NCBI RefSeq assembly: GCF_000741715.1
Contig: NZ_JGZN01000007.1
Coordinates: 186,001-250,000, forward strand
Length of the DNA: 64,000 nt
Reading direction: 5' to 3'
Source: Bifidobacterium saguini DSM 23967
GTDB lineage: Bacteria; Actinomycetota; Actinomycetes; Actinomycetales; Bifidobacteriaceae
The position numbers and the translations under genes were made by a program. Each line of letters begins with the position of its first letter. Within the stretch, counting starts at the first letter, position 1. The notes below the pieces were generated by a model, which did no database searches, was not told the DNA's origin, and saw only the letters and a list, made by a program, of their open reading frames with translations. Of this stretch, positions 25,342-33,327 are shown in pieces.

Positions 25342-25655
25342 AGGTTTCCTTTTTCTCTGTGGTTTATGCACCGGTGGTTGGTGCTGACGTCGGCATGGAC
25401 GAATCATTGTTGACCGACTTGGACTGTTCGCCGTCCTTGCCGACCTCGTTCTCCGTTGTCACGAGAAACTATATTTTGATACCGGTATAAAGTCAAATTT
25501 AAATCTCCATAAAGCCTATATTTCGGCGTTTCTTGAGTTTTACATGATTGTTTCTTTTATCGGTTCAAAAAAATTATTGAAAGCATTCGGCAACTTTGGC
25601 AACATCATGACAGACGAGCCATAGGATATGGAAAAATAGAAGATTTGCCGAACAG
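25342..25655. promoter_or_regulatory. Promoter region of the MFS gene; end of the ABC1 gene
   Basis: This 314-base gap holds GATACCGGTATA at 25478-25489, an AT-rich stretch typical of a promoter (25490-25600), and the end of the AarF-like transcript. I see no gene and no clear terminator for the latter. Confidence 0.5.
25478..25489. promoter_or_regulatory. GATACCGGTATA operator upstream of the MFS gene
   Basis: Identical over 12 bases to the site before the alpha-galactosidase gene (20590), about 135 bases ahead of the MFS start. Confidence 0.6.
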
Positions 25656-27539
25656 TTACCGCTTCTTGACTTTGCGGCCCTTCAAGTAGATGTCAATAAC
25701 AATCCAGACGCCCAGCACGAAGGCCACCACATACCCCAGGAAACCCACAATCGGAATACCGAAGATAATCGGCTTCATACCGGCGTAATAGACGATGGAC
25801 GAACCGATGAACAGACCCACCACGATCAGAGCCATCGTGAGTCGATTCACCATATCACTCAGCAGCTGGAACGGCTCTTGCGAACCCACAAGCTCCATGT
25901 TCATACGCAGCTGACCACGGGTGAGCATGCGGGCGGCCACATTGAGCTCGCTCATAGCATCCAACGCGCTGTGCAGCGCCACATGGCTTTCGACGCCCAA
26001 ATCTTTGAGCTCATCTTTGATGGCTTGGCTTGTAGTTTTGGAAGTCGCAATATGTTGGGAGATGATCTCAATCATGTTCACGTCCGGAATGAACTCATCC
26101 AAGAGTCCTTCCAACGTGACCAGTGCGCGTCCAACGGTGGTAATGGTGCTGGGTACCTCAATACCGTGACGCTGTGCCAGCGACGTCAAGGCGGTGATGA
26201 AGGCAGCGAGGTCCAAGTCCTTCAAGTCCACGGTGCCGTATTCTTTGACAATCACGTCCAGATCCGCCAGCAATGACGGATAATCGGCAGGGTCGGCTTC
26301 CGTGCCGGCGAAGCGCAACAAACCGTCTGCCAAGTCCGGCGAATTCTGCTTGGCCACAGCGAAGATCATGTCTTTCATCACCGCGCGGGTTTTGGCATCG
26401 AGCCGGCCGGTCATGCCAAGGTCGATGAGCACGATCTGCCCGCCACGAATGATGATGTTGCCCGGGTGCGGGTCGGCGTGGAAGAATCCATCATCCAAAA
26501 TCTGGGTGGCATAATTGTCGACCAGCTTGGTACCGATATCTTTAAGATCGTAGCCGGCCTCTACCAGTTCGCTGGAATGCGAAACGGAGATACCGTCCAC
26601 ATAATCCATGACCACCACATGCTCGGTGCACAGATCAGGGTAGGGCGTCGGGCAATCCATGTACTTGAAGCGCGAGGCGAATCGTTTGAATTCCGCGAGA
26701 TTACGCGCTTCCACCAAAAAGTCTGTTTCGGATTCGAAGGTATCCCAGAGCTCTTCGACCACACCTTTGAGGTCGACGATCTGCGAATTGCTCATTACCT
26801 TGCTTGCCGCTTTGGCAATGGAGCGCATAATGGCCACGTCTTGCGCCATAGTTTCGCGCACACCTGGGCGCTGCACTTTGATTGCCACATCTTCGCCGGT
26901 TTTCAACCTAGCGCGATGCACTTGGGCCAGCGACGCCGAACCCAACGGCTTCAAATCAATATGCTCGAAGACCTCACTAGCAGGGCGACCATATTCGGCC
27001 GACAGCACGTCCAACACCGTGGCATAAGGCATTGGATCGGCATCTGCGCGAAGCTTGGCCAGTTCGTCGCAGAAACTCTGCGGCAAAATCTCGGAGCGCA
27101 TGGAGAGAATCTGGCCTACTTTAACGAATGTGGGACCGAGCGCCTCGCACATCAGGCGCATTTTTACCGGCGTCAAACCTTTCAGCGCATCGAACTGATT
27201 GACGATGCGCACGATTTGCGCCAAGCGCTTCATCTTGCTGCGGCGAGTCAGATGGTAGCGCTGCGAGAAATCATCTCGTTTGGGACCAAAAAGCCCAATG
27301 GTTTCCGTATTGACGGCCGCCCATTGTGCGTATGCCGCGGTCGGAGGATATGACGTGGAACGCGAGTCCCCCGTAGTGTGAGCATTGCTCGCCGTGTCAG
27401 CAGGTGCGGACTGCGAAGCAGACGACATTGAGCCGGGCACCCCTGATGAAGTGCCCGGCTGAGTATTGGCAGCTGAGTTATGCGATTGAGTATCACGCAC
27501 GCTATGCTGCACCGCCTGCTCCGTTGTCTTGTGAATCAC
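25656..27539 (-). CDS. ABC1/AarF/UbiB family atypical protein kinase-like protein
   Basis: A 627-residue protein. After a Ser/Thr/Ala-rich N-terminus of about 80 residues comes the ABC1 core: KRLAQIVRIVNQFD, ALGPTFVKVGQILSMRSEILP (the KxGQ motif), VAIKVQRPGV (ATP lysine), DGFFHADPHPGNI and LIDLGMTGRL (the DFG equivalent). Two membrane helices end the protein. Family members support isoprenoid-quinone or lipid metabolism, but bifidobacteria lack a respiratory quinone pathway as far as known, so its role here is open. The start is GTG at 27539, eight bases after the previous stop. It is probably co-transcribed with the phasin-like gene. Confidence 0.85.
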   Translation of the reverse strand: MIHKTTEQAVQHSVRDTQSHNSAANTQPGTSSGVPGSMSSASQSAPADTASNAHTTGDSRSTSYPPTAAYAQWAAVNTETIGLFGPKRDDFSQRYHLTRRSKMKRLAQIVRIVNQFDALKGLTPVKMRLMCEALGPTFVKVGQILSMRSEILPQSFCDELAKLRADADPMPYATVLDVLSAEYGRPASEVFEHIDLKPLGSASLAQVHRARLKTGEDVAIKVQRPGVRETMAQDVAIMRSIAKAASKVMSNSQIVDLKGVVEELWDTFESETDFLVEARNLAEFKRFASRFKYMDCPTPYPDLCTEHVVVMDYVDGISVSHSSELVEAGYDLKDIGTKLVDNYATQILDDGFFHADPHPGNIIIRGGQIVLIDLGMTGRLDAKTRAVMKDMIFAVAKQNSPDLADGLLRFAGTEADPADYPSLLADLDVIVKEYGTVDLKDLDLAAFITALTSLAQRHGIEVPSTITTVGRALVTLEGLLDEFIPDVNMIEIISQHIATSKTTSQAIKDELKDLGVESHVALHSALDAMSELNVAARMLTRGQLRMNMELVGSQEPFQLLSDMVNRLTMALIVVGLFIGSSIVYYAGMKPIIFGIPIVGFLGYVVAFVLGVWIVIDIYLKGRKVKKR

Positions 27540-27547
27540 GAAAACAA

Positions 27548-27820
27548 TCAGTCCTTGTTTGCGGAATCAGACGGCTCGGCCTCGGTTGTATCAATGGGCT
27601 CGTCCTTAGCCGACTCATCTTTATTCGCATCGTTGACCAGAGCCTCGCCAACCTTGCGCTTGAGCTCAGTGTTCAGGGACTTGCCCTGCTCAACGGTCAG
27701 CTCACCCTTCTTGACGAGGTCATCGACGATCTCGCTGCTCTTCTCGTAACCGGTGGCCAGAGCACCGATGCCAGCCAGCAGAACCTTGCGGACGCCTTCG
27801 CCCAAATCAAAATCAGCCAT
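27548..27820 (-). CDS. Small phasin-like/granule-associated helical protein
   Basis: A 90-residue protein. Residues 1-60 form an amphipathic helical domain (GEGVRKVLLAGIGALATGYEKSSEIVDDLVKKGELTVEQGK broken by short turns), similar in type to phasin/PhaF-like small proteins often linked to AarF genes. The last 30 residues are acidic and disordered. A GGAGGGG-like Shine-Dalgarno precedes the ATG. It sits eight bases before the ABC1-family gene, which suggests the two work together, possibly at a membrane or lipid surface. The function is not known. Confidence 0.7.
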   Translation of the reverse strand: MADFDLGEGVRKVLLAGIGALATGYEKSSEIVDDLVKKGELTVEQGKSLNTELKRKVGEALVNDANKDESAKDEPIDTTEAEPSDSANKD

Positions 27821-27960
27821 AATACCCCTCCTTCGAGGTTCGACGCGGCCTGATGCCTTGTCTCTTATTCACAAGATTAGCGCACATGCGCGTCGTTGAC
27901 GCTAGGCCTTACGGCTGATTTCGTCTAGTGAAAGCATTGGCAGGGAACTTCTTTGGCAGA

Positions 27961-28007
27961 CTCCCCTCAGTCACCTACGGCGACAGCTCCCCCCAGCAAG
28001 GGGAGTC
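27961..28007. repeat. REP-like palindromic element E
   Basis: CTCCCCTCAGTCACCTACGG at the left, CAGCAAGGGGAGTC at the right. It ends 15 bases past the gatD stop, where it may shield the transcript's 3' end. Confidence 0.75.
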
Positions 28008-28021
28008 AACGAGTTCCTTGC

Positions 28022-28774
28022 CTATCTTGGACGCGCTGCTGCAGCCTTGCGCGCGTTGGCGGCTACCTCATCGAGTCGAGCGAGTTCTGCGGCTTGCTCA
28101 GCTGTCTGATGCGTTTTCTCAAACGAGCCATAGCGGCGCGAAACAGCGGTGGTAATGAGGAAATCGGAAATGGCTGGATTCTTTGGCAGCAACGAACCGT
28201 GCATATATGTGCCGATCACATTGTTGACGCGAGCGCCTTCAGTATGATCCTTACCGTTATTGCCCCGCCCTTCAGCATCTACTGTGCCGAGCGGCTGCAC
28301 ACCATCACGCAAGAAGGTTTGGCCTGAATGGTTCTCGTAGCCGATCACATCGCCGAATTGTTCGGAGTGTTCCACGAGGTTGCCGATCATGCGCACATCC
28401 TGGCCCACGGTGTAGGCGCCGATAACTCCGATGCCGTCCAATCGTGTACCATCCACGGTTTCAAAGTATTCACCGAACAGCTGGTAGAGGCCGCAAATCA
28501 TCAGCATTGGCACGCCATCCGCGGCAAGCTTACGCAGTAAATCGGCACGCATGTAGAAATCATTAATGATTTTCTTCTGACCGGTGTCTTGGCCTCCACC
28601 ACCCAGAATCAGGTCCACATGTTCCGGCCATTCATCGCCTTGATTGTACTGGTGAACCACCGGCTCATACCCGTACAGTTCAAGCCGGCGACGAATAGTC
28701 AGCACGTTCCCCGAGTCTCCGTAAATGTTCATGTCTTTCGGGTAAAGGGACATGATGTCGATTGTTGTGTTCAT
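28022..28774 (-). CDS. gatD: Lipid II isoglutaminyl synthase, glutamine amidotransferase subunit GatD
   Basis: A 250-residue class I amidotransferase-like subunit (CobB/CobQ type). It releases ammonia from glutamine, which MurT uses to amidate the D-Glu of lipid II to D-isoglutamine. The nucleophile is Cys94 in LMICGLYQLFG and the partner His is H192 in GTYMHGSLLPKNP. DLILGGGGQDTGQ (about 54-66) is a family signature. The ATG at 28774 overlaps the murT stop as ATGA, so translation is coupled. It is the last gene of the dnaB-murT-gatD string. Confidence 0.93.
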   Translation of the reverse strand: MNTTIDIMSLYPKDMNIYGDSGNVLTIRRRLELYGYEPVVHQYNQGDEWPEHVDLILGGGGQDTGQKKIINDFYMRADLLRKLAADGVPMLMICGLYQLFGEYFETVDGTRLDGIGVIGAYTVGQDVRMIGNLVEHSEQFGDVIGYENHSGQTFLRDGVQPLGTVDAEGRGNNGKDHTEGARVNNVIGTYMHGSLLPKNPAISDFLITTAVSRRYGSFEKTHQTAEQAAELARLDEVAANARKAAAARPR

Positions 28775-30165
28775 CGGCCCACTCCTGCGTCGCTGACCTC
28801 GGTGATTCCGCCGAGCACCGCGCGCGCTTTGAGCATGGCGGTGTACGTGCAATACATATGTTTACGGGTGTCGGGATTGGTGTTAACGAATGCGGTGACT
28901 GCCCGCTCCAGATCAGTATCCACCTGTTTGACCGGCACTTGGTCGTATCCGAGGCGCAGAGCCATATCCCATGCGCGCACGCCGGATACCATGCTGACAC
29001 CGCTTTCCTTCAGCGAGGTGAAGTCCACATCCCAAAGCCAGCTCATGTCGCGGCCATCGGCGTATTGATCATTGATGATGATCATCGTGTCCGCGCCGGC
29101 TGGATTGAAACTGGCTAGCGAAAGACGAAAGCCCATCGGATTCTTGACCAGCAGCAGTTCCACTGGCGAACCATTCACATTGATGACTTCACCACGGCCG
29201 AATGCCGGGGTGACGCGGGAAACGGCGGCAATCAGTTCATCCGCGCTCACAGCGCACGCGTTGGCATTGGAGGCCGCCTTGGATTGTGCCGCCGCATCGG
29301 TCATCACAGCACGCACTACGGCGAGCGCGGCGGCGGCGTTATACAGGTTGTAGACGCCTTCAAGTTTCACAGCGGTGGAATATGACTGCCCATCCATGCT
29401 GAATGTGGCTTCATGGTCGCCTACTGCGGTCAGCGTTACGTCCGCTGGCAATTCCGGTACCGCTCCCCTAGGCGAACTGCCGACGGAGTCGATTGAGAGA
29501 GGTTGCGGCTGTGCCGTCTTCGCGCCAGATTCCACTGACACAGTAGTAGCCATGTCATCATCCGAGGGGAAGTAGTGGCGCAAATCATCGGCCAAACCGA
29601 AGTATTTGACTTGCGTGCCGGCCGGCACTTTGGCTGCGAGTGCGGCGATACGCGGATCCTCTCGGTTCAACACTACGGTTCCGGTAGTGGCTGCGGCCAC
29701 ATGACTCAGCAGTTTGGCTGTAGTGTCAATCTCTCCGAAACGATCAAGCTGATCGCGCATCACGTTGAGCAGCAGCGCATAACGTGGTTTGACCTGTTTG
29801 ACGAAATGCACGGCATAGGCTTCGTCAAGCTCAAGCACGGCAATGTCTGCGTCCAGCTTGCCGGCCAGATTGACCTCGTTGAGCAATGCGGACACTACAC
29901 CGCGCACGAAGTTCGAACCTGTGGGGTTGGTGAATACCTTCAATCCCAAGTCAGACAGCATAGAGGCCACCATGCGTGTAGTGGTGGTTTTGCCGTTCGT
30001 GCCGGAGACCAGCACCACGCCGTATGGCAGTTGAGCAAGCGTGCGCGTCAGGAACCCCGGATCGATGGATTCCACGATCTTGCCGGGGAATGCCGAGCCG
30101 CCGTGCTTGGTAATACGGGACGCGGCACGAACCAGTTTTCCGATGGCTGGCGTAGCAAACATCAT
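28771..30165 (-). CDS. murT: Lipid II isoglutaminyl synthase, Mur-ligase-like subunit MurT
   Basis: A 464-residue Mur-ligase homologue. The P-loop is SGTNGKTTTTRM, followed by the central domain (LNVMRDQLDRFGE, VVLNREDPRIAAL) and a C-terminal DUF1727 domain (LLVKNPMGFRLSLASFN). With GatD it amidates lipid II glutamate. Characterised MurT proteins have a four-Cys zinc ribbon in the central domain; the matching stretch here is an Asp/Ser/Thr/Pro-rich loop without cysteines. The start could be GTG 30168 or ATG 30165 or 30162; I use 30165, whose A overlaps the last base of the dnaB stop. Confidence 0.92.
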   Translation of the reverse strand: MMFATPAIGKLVRAASRITKHGGSAFPGKIVESIDPGFLTRTLAQLPYGVVLVSGTNGKTTTTRMVASMLSDLGLKVFTNPTGSNFVRGVVSALLNEVNLAGKLDADIAVLELDEAYAVHFVKQVKPRYALLLNVMRDQLDRFGEIDTTAKLLSHVAAATTGTVVLNREDPRIAALAAKVPAGTQVKYFGLADDLRHYFPSDDDMATTVSVESGAKTAQPQPLSIDSVGSSPRGAVPELPADVTLTAVGDHEATFSMDGQSYSTAVKLEGVYNLYNAAAALAVVRAVMTDAAAQSKAASNANACAVSADELIAAVSRVTPAFGRGEVINVNGSPVELLLVKNPMGFRLSLASFNPAGADTMIIINDQYADGRDMSWLWDVDFTSLKESGVSMVSGVRAWDMALRLGYDQVPVKQVDTDLERAVTAFVNTNPDTRKHMYCTYTAMLKARAVLGGITEVSDAGVGR

Positions 30166-31610
30166 CACACCCCCTGATTGGCGTTGTAATCCTGCGGCAT
30201 ATCCTTGAATTTGGATGTGGCACCAAGGAATGCAAGATGGAACGTTTCGGTAGGACCATTACGATGCTTGGCCATAATAATGTCGGCCTCACCCGGGCGG
30301 TCCTCTTTATCGTAGAAATCCGGTCGATGCACAAGGAACACCACGTCAGCATCCTGTTCGATAGAACCGGATTCACGCAAATCGGAAAGCTGCGGTTTCT
30401 TGTCATTGCGCATTTCCGGGCCACGGTTCAGCTGGGAGAGCGCCACCACAGGCACCTCAAGCTCTTTGGCCAACAGCTTCAGCGCACGGGAGAACTCAGA
30501 CACCTCTTGCTGGCGGGATTCCACGGCCTTGCCGGAGGTCATCAGCTGAAGGTAATCGATGACCACGAGCTTCAGATCATTGGTCTGCTTCAAGCGACGG
30601 CATTTTGCGCGGATTTCCATCAAGCTCATGTTCGGGCTGTCGTCGATGAATAGCGGTGCGTTCTGCATCTTGGTCCAGAACTGGTTCAACGTGTTCCAAC
30701 GTTCCGGCGTAATGTCGTCCGCACGGCGAAGCGCCGCCATAGGGATATTGGTTTCGGCGGAGATGATGCGCTGGGCAAGCTCCACCTTGCTCATCTCAAG
30801 ACTGAACACCACGGAAGTCATATTGTGATGCAGTGCGGCGGCACGCGCGAAATCAATGCCAAGCGTGGACTTGCCCATTGCAGGTCGGCCTGCGACAACT
30901 ACCATCTGGCCGGGCTGCAAGCCCTGTGTCACGTCATCAATATCGCGGAAGCCCGTAGGTACGCCCTTGTTCACCAAGCCTTGTTGCAGCTTGTCCAGCT
31001 GGTCAAGAGCATCATGCACCACCGGGCCAATCGCCGTGTAGTCCTGACGCACCTTGCCCATCGACATCTCATAGATTTCGGATTGGGCCAGATTCACTAC
31101 ATCTTCAGCCTGTGAGCCTTCGGCCGAATAACCAAGCTGGGCGATTTTGGTGCCAGCGGCAATCACATTGCGCAAAATCGCACGCTGATGCACGATTTCG
31201 GCATAATACATAGCGTTTGCGGCCGTTGGCACCGAAGCCACCAAGCTATGCAGATAATCAGCCCCGCCTACTTTTTCAAGATTGCCGTCCGCAAGCAGCT
31301 GATTAGCCACCAATACCACGTCCACCGGCTGACTGGCGGAGAACAGGTCGATGATGGCGGTATAAATCGTCTGATGCTTGGGCTGATAGAAATCAGTGAC
31401 ATCAATGGTTTGCGAAACCTCACCGATGGCATCCTTGCTCATCAGCATGCCGCCGAGCACTGCCATTTCCGCATCATCGTCATGCGGAGGCACACGATCG
31501 AAAATAGGATCGGCGGCGGCGCTGCCCTGTGCACCACCTGACGCACGGCCGCCGCCCGTAGACGAACCACCCGTGTAGCCCTGATATGCGTTGTCACTTC
31601 CTTCTGCCAT
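30165..31610 (-). CDS. dnaB: Replicative DNA helicase DnaB
   Basis: A 481-residue ring helicase. A Ser/Gly-rich start of about 35 residues is followed by the N-terminal domain (DRVPPHDDDAEMAVLGGML), a linker, and the RecA-like core with Walker A GRPAMGKST (241-249). The motif VVIDYLQLM and the C-terminal DVVFLVHRPDFY follow. No intein is present. GGGGAG precedes the ATG. It is the first gene of a leftward string with murT and gatD; the promoter lies next to a cluster of DnaA-box-like sites. Confidence 0.97.
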   Translation of the reverse strand: MAEGSDNAYQGYTGGSSTGGGRASGGAQGSAAADPIFDRVPPHDDDAEMAVLGGMLMSKDAIGEVSQTIDVTDFYQPKHQTIYTAIIDLFSASQPVDVVLVANQLLADGNLEKVGGADYLHSLVASVPTAANAMYYAEIVHQRAILRNVIAAGTKIAQLGYSAEGSQAEDVVNLAQSEIYEMSMGKVRQDYTAIGPVVHDALDQLDKLQQGLVNKGVPTGFRDIDDVTQGLQPGQMVVVAGRPAMGKSTLGIDFARAAALHHNMTSVVFSLEMSKVELAQRIISAETNIPMAALRRADDITPERWNTLNQFWTKMQNAPLFIDDSPNMSLMEIRAKCRRLKQTNDLKLVVIDYLQLMTSGKAVESRQQEVSEFSRALKLLAKELEVPVVALSQLNRGPEMRNDKKPQLSDLRESGSIEQDADVVFLVHRPDFYDKEDRPGEADIIMAKHRNGPTETFHLAFLGATSKFKDMPQDYNANQGV

Positions 31611-31775
31611 AGCTCCCCAGTATAGAAGGCGATTTTTCGGAGGGAAAATATTTACCGCGACCGAAAATGCATCGTATGGTTATGCACACAGACAAAACTG
31701 GGTGCCTGCATAACCCTGCATCATTCACGCTACGTTCACCTAAAAGTGAGCTAGGCGACACGCAGAAGGCGCGAA

Positions 31776-31879
31776 TGTGGATAGAAAAAATAGTTATCCA
31801 CATTTTGGGGATAACTTGGTGGATAATCCACGGGGTTATCCACATACGGGGGATAACTTGGTGGATAGTCTGGGGATAA
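31776..31879. promoter_or_regulatory. Cluster of DnaA-box-like sites in a 42-bp tandem repeat
   Basis: Two perfect TTATCCACA boxes (31794-31802, 31836-31844) and one-mismatch boxes at 31776, 31806, 31818 and 31871 (some on the opposite strand) lie within 104 bases. Weaker ones are at 31848 and 31860. GTTATCCACA-GGGGATAACTTGGTGGATA recurs 42 bases apart. The cluster lies between divergent dnaB and the MATE gene. It is probably a DnaA-binding regulatory or titration site; no dnaA gene is nearby. Confidence 0.75.
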
Positions 31880-31902
31880 CCTTTCTAGGCGAAGGAGGCG
31901 AG

Positions 31903-33255
31903 TTGCACAACGTAGTTAAGCATGATATGCAAGCGGACAAGCATGCCACAAGCCGGCAGATTCTTGCCCTTGCATTGCCTACCTTCGGCCAGCTCATCGC
32001 CGAACCCACCTTCATTCTTATCGATACGGCGATTGTGGGGCATATTGGAGACGCGGCGCTGGCCGGCCTATCCATCGGTTCCACCATCATTTTGACGGCT
32101 GTTGGACTGTGTATTTTCCTGGCGTATTCCACAACCGCACAAGTGGCTCATCTGCTGGGCGCCGGCAAACGGCGCGAAGGCCTGCAAGCAGGCATTGACG
32201 GACTTTGGCTAGCGTTGGGAATCGGCTTGATACTCGGCATTGCGCTCTTCGCCACCGCCGAACCATTATGCCGCGCGTTAGGCGGACAAGGTGAAGTACT
32301 GCATCAAGCCACGATGTACACTCGCGCCATCGTGCTGGGCGCTCCCGGCATGCTGCTGGTATATGCGGCGAACGGCATCTTCCGAGGTTTGCAAAAAGTA
32401 CGCATAACACTAATTGCCGCGATTAGCGGCGCTGTGCTTAATACGGTACTTGAGGTCATATTCGTTATCATGCTCGGCTGGGGCATTACCGGCTCCGGTG
32501 CAGCAACGTTGATTGCCCAATGGTATATGGGCATATTCCTCGTTATTCCCGCGATTTTGTGGGCGCGCGCTGATGGCGCAAGCCTGCGGCCGCGTTGGGC
32601 TGGCATTGCCGCGGCTGGCGGCGATGGCATTCCGTTGTTTATCCGCACATTGGCCATTCGCACCGCGATGGTGGTTACAGTGGCCAGTGCAGCGCGCATG
32701 GGCACATCGGTTCTTGCCGGATTTCAAGCGGTGAATTCCACATGGAATTTTGCGATGAATATGCTCGACTCCGTTGGCATTGCCGGCCAAGCACTGGCGG
32801 CCACAGCATTGGGAGCCGGCAATCGACCAAAGGCCCGGACACTCACCAAGGCAACCGGCCGCATGGGCGCGCTCACCGGCACCACAATAGGTTTCGGATT
32901 CGCCATCATTGGGGTATTCGCAGGGCACTTCTTCTCCCCCACGCCGCATATTCAACTGCTTGTTGCAGTGGGCATGGTGACTATGGGCATATTCTTCCCA
33001 CTGCAAGGCTGGATGATGGCCATTGACGGCATTCTGATTGGCGCACGCGATTACCGCTATCTGGCAGTCACCTGCACGTTGACCGCTCTGGTGTATATCG
33101 CGCTCCTTACACCACTTGCGGGGTATGCCGAATCTCAGGTAGTTAGTGATATCGCGCGCACCATATTGCTGTGGGCAGCGTTCAATGTGATTTTGATGGG
33201 CGGGCGCGGCTTGTTCAACGGGCTGCGCATCCGTGGAGATGATTGGATGGGATAG
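31903..33255 (+). CDS. MATE-family efflux transporter
   Basis: A 450-residue exporter with 12 predicted helices in two similar halves (LALPTFGQLIAEPTFILIDTAIVGHIG in the first, ILAGFQAVNSTWNF-like features in the second). Such proteins expel cationic drugs or metabolites using a sodium or proton gradient; it resembles the DinF branch. I use TTG 31903, which has GAAGGAGG four bases upstream. The frame is open back to 31777, but that part translates the DnaA-box repeat. ATG 31927 is an alternative start. Confidence 0.85.
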   Translation: MHNVVKHDMQADKHATSRQILALALPTFGQLIAEPTFILIDTAIVGHIGDAALAGLSIGSTIILTAVGLCIFLAYSTTAQVAHLLGAGKRREGLQAGIDGLWLALGIGLILGIALFATAEPLCRALGGQGEVLHQATMYTRAIVLGAPGMLLVYAANGIFRGLQKVRITLIAAISGAVLNTVLEVIFVIMLGWGITGSGAATLIAQWYMGIFLVIPAILWARADGASLRPRWAGIAAAGGDGIPLFIRTLAIRTAMVVTVASAARMGTSVLAGFQAVNSTWNFAMNMLDSVGIAGQALAATALGAGNRPKARTLTKATGRMGALTGTTIGFGFAIIGVFAGHFFSPTPHIQLLVAVGMVTMGIFFPLQGWMMAIDGILIGARDYRYLAVTCTLTALVYIALLTPLAGYAESQVVSDIARTILLWAAFNVILMGGRGLFNGLRIRGDDWMG

Positions 33256-33268
33256 TACGTACGCCCGC

Positions 33269-33314
33269 GCCCCTCAGTCAGCTTCGCCTACAGCTCCTCT
33301 CAGAGAGGGGAGCC
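33269..33314. repeat. REP-like palindromic element F
   Basis: CCCCTCAGTCAGCTTCGCC at the left, CTCAGAGAGGGGAGCC at the right. It lies in the 72-base gap between the convergent MATE and glnD genes, 14 bases from the glnD stop. Confidence 0.78.
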
Positions 33315-33327
33315 AGATAACCGCGGA

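Noticed and set aside
31776-31879. Chromosomal origin oriC
   Set aside because: DnaA boxes are dense, but dnaA, dnaN, rpmH and an obvious AT-rich unwinding element are absent nearby. A DnaA-binding regulatory locus is more likely.
31777-31902. N-terminal extension of the MATE protein
   Set aside because: The frame is open, but it translates the DnaA-box tandem repeat (GDNLVD repeats). The TTG at 31903 has a strong Shine-Dalgarno and is the better start.
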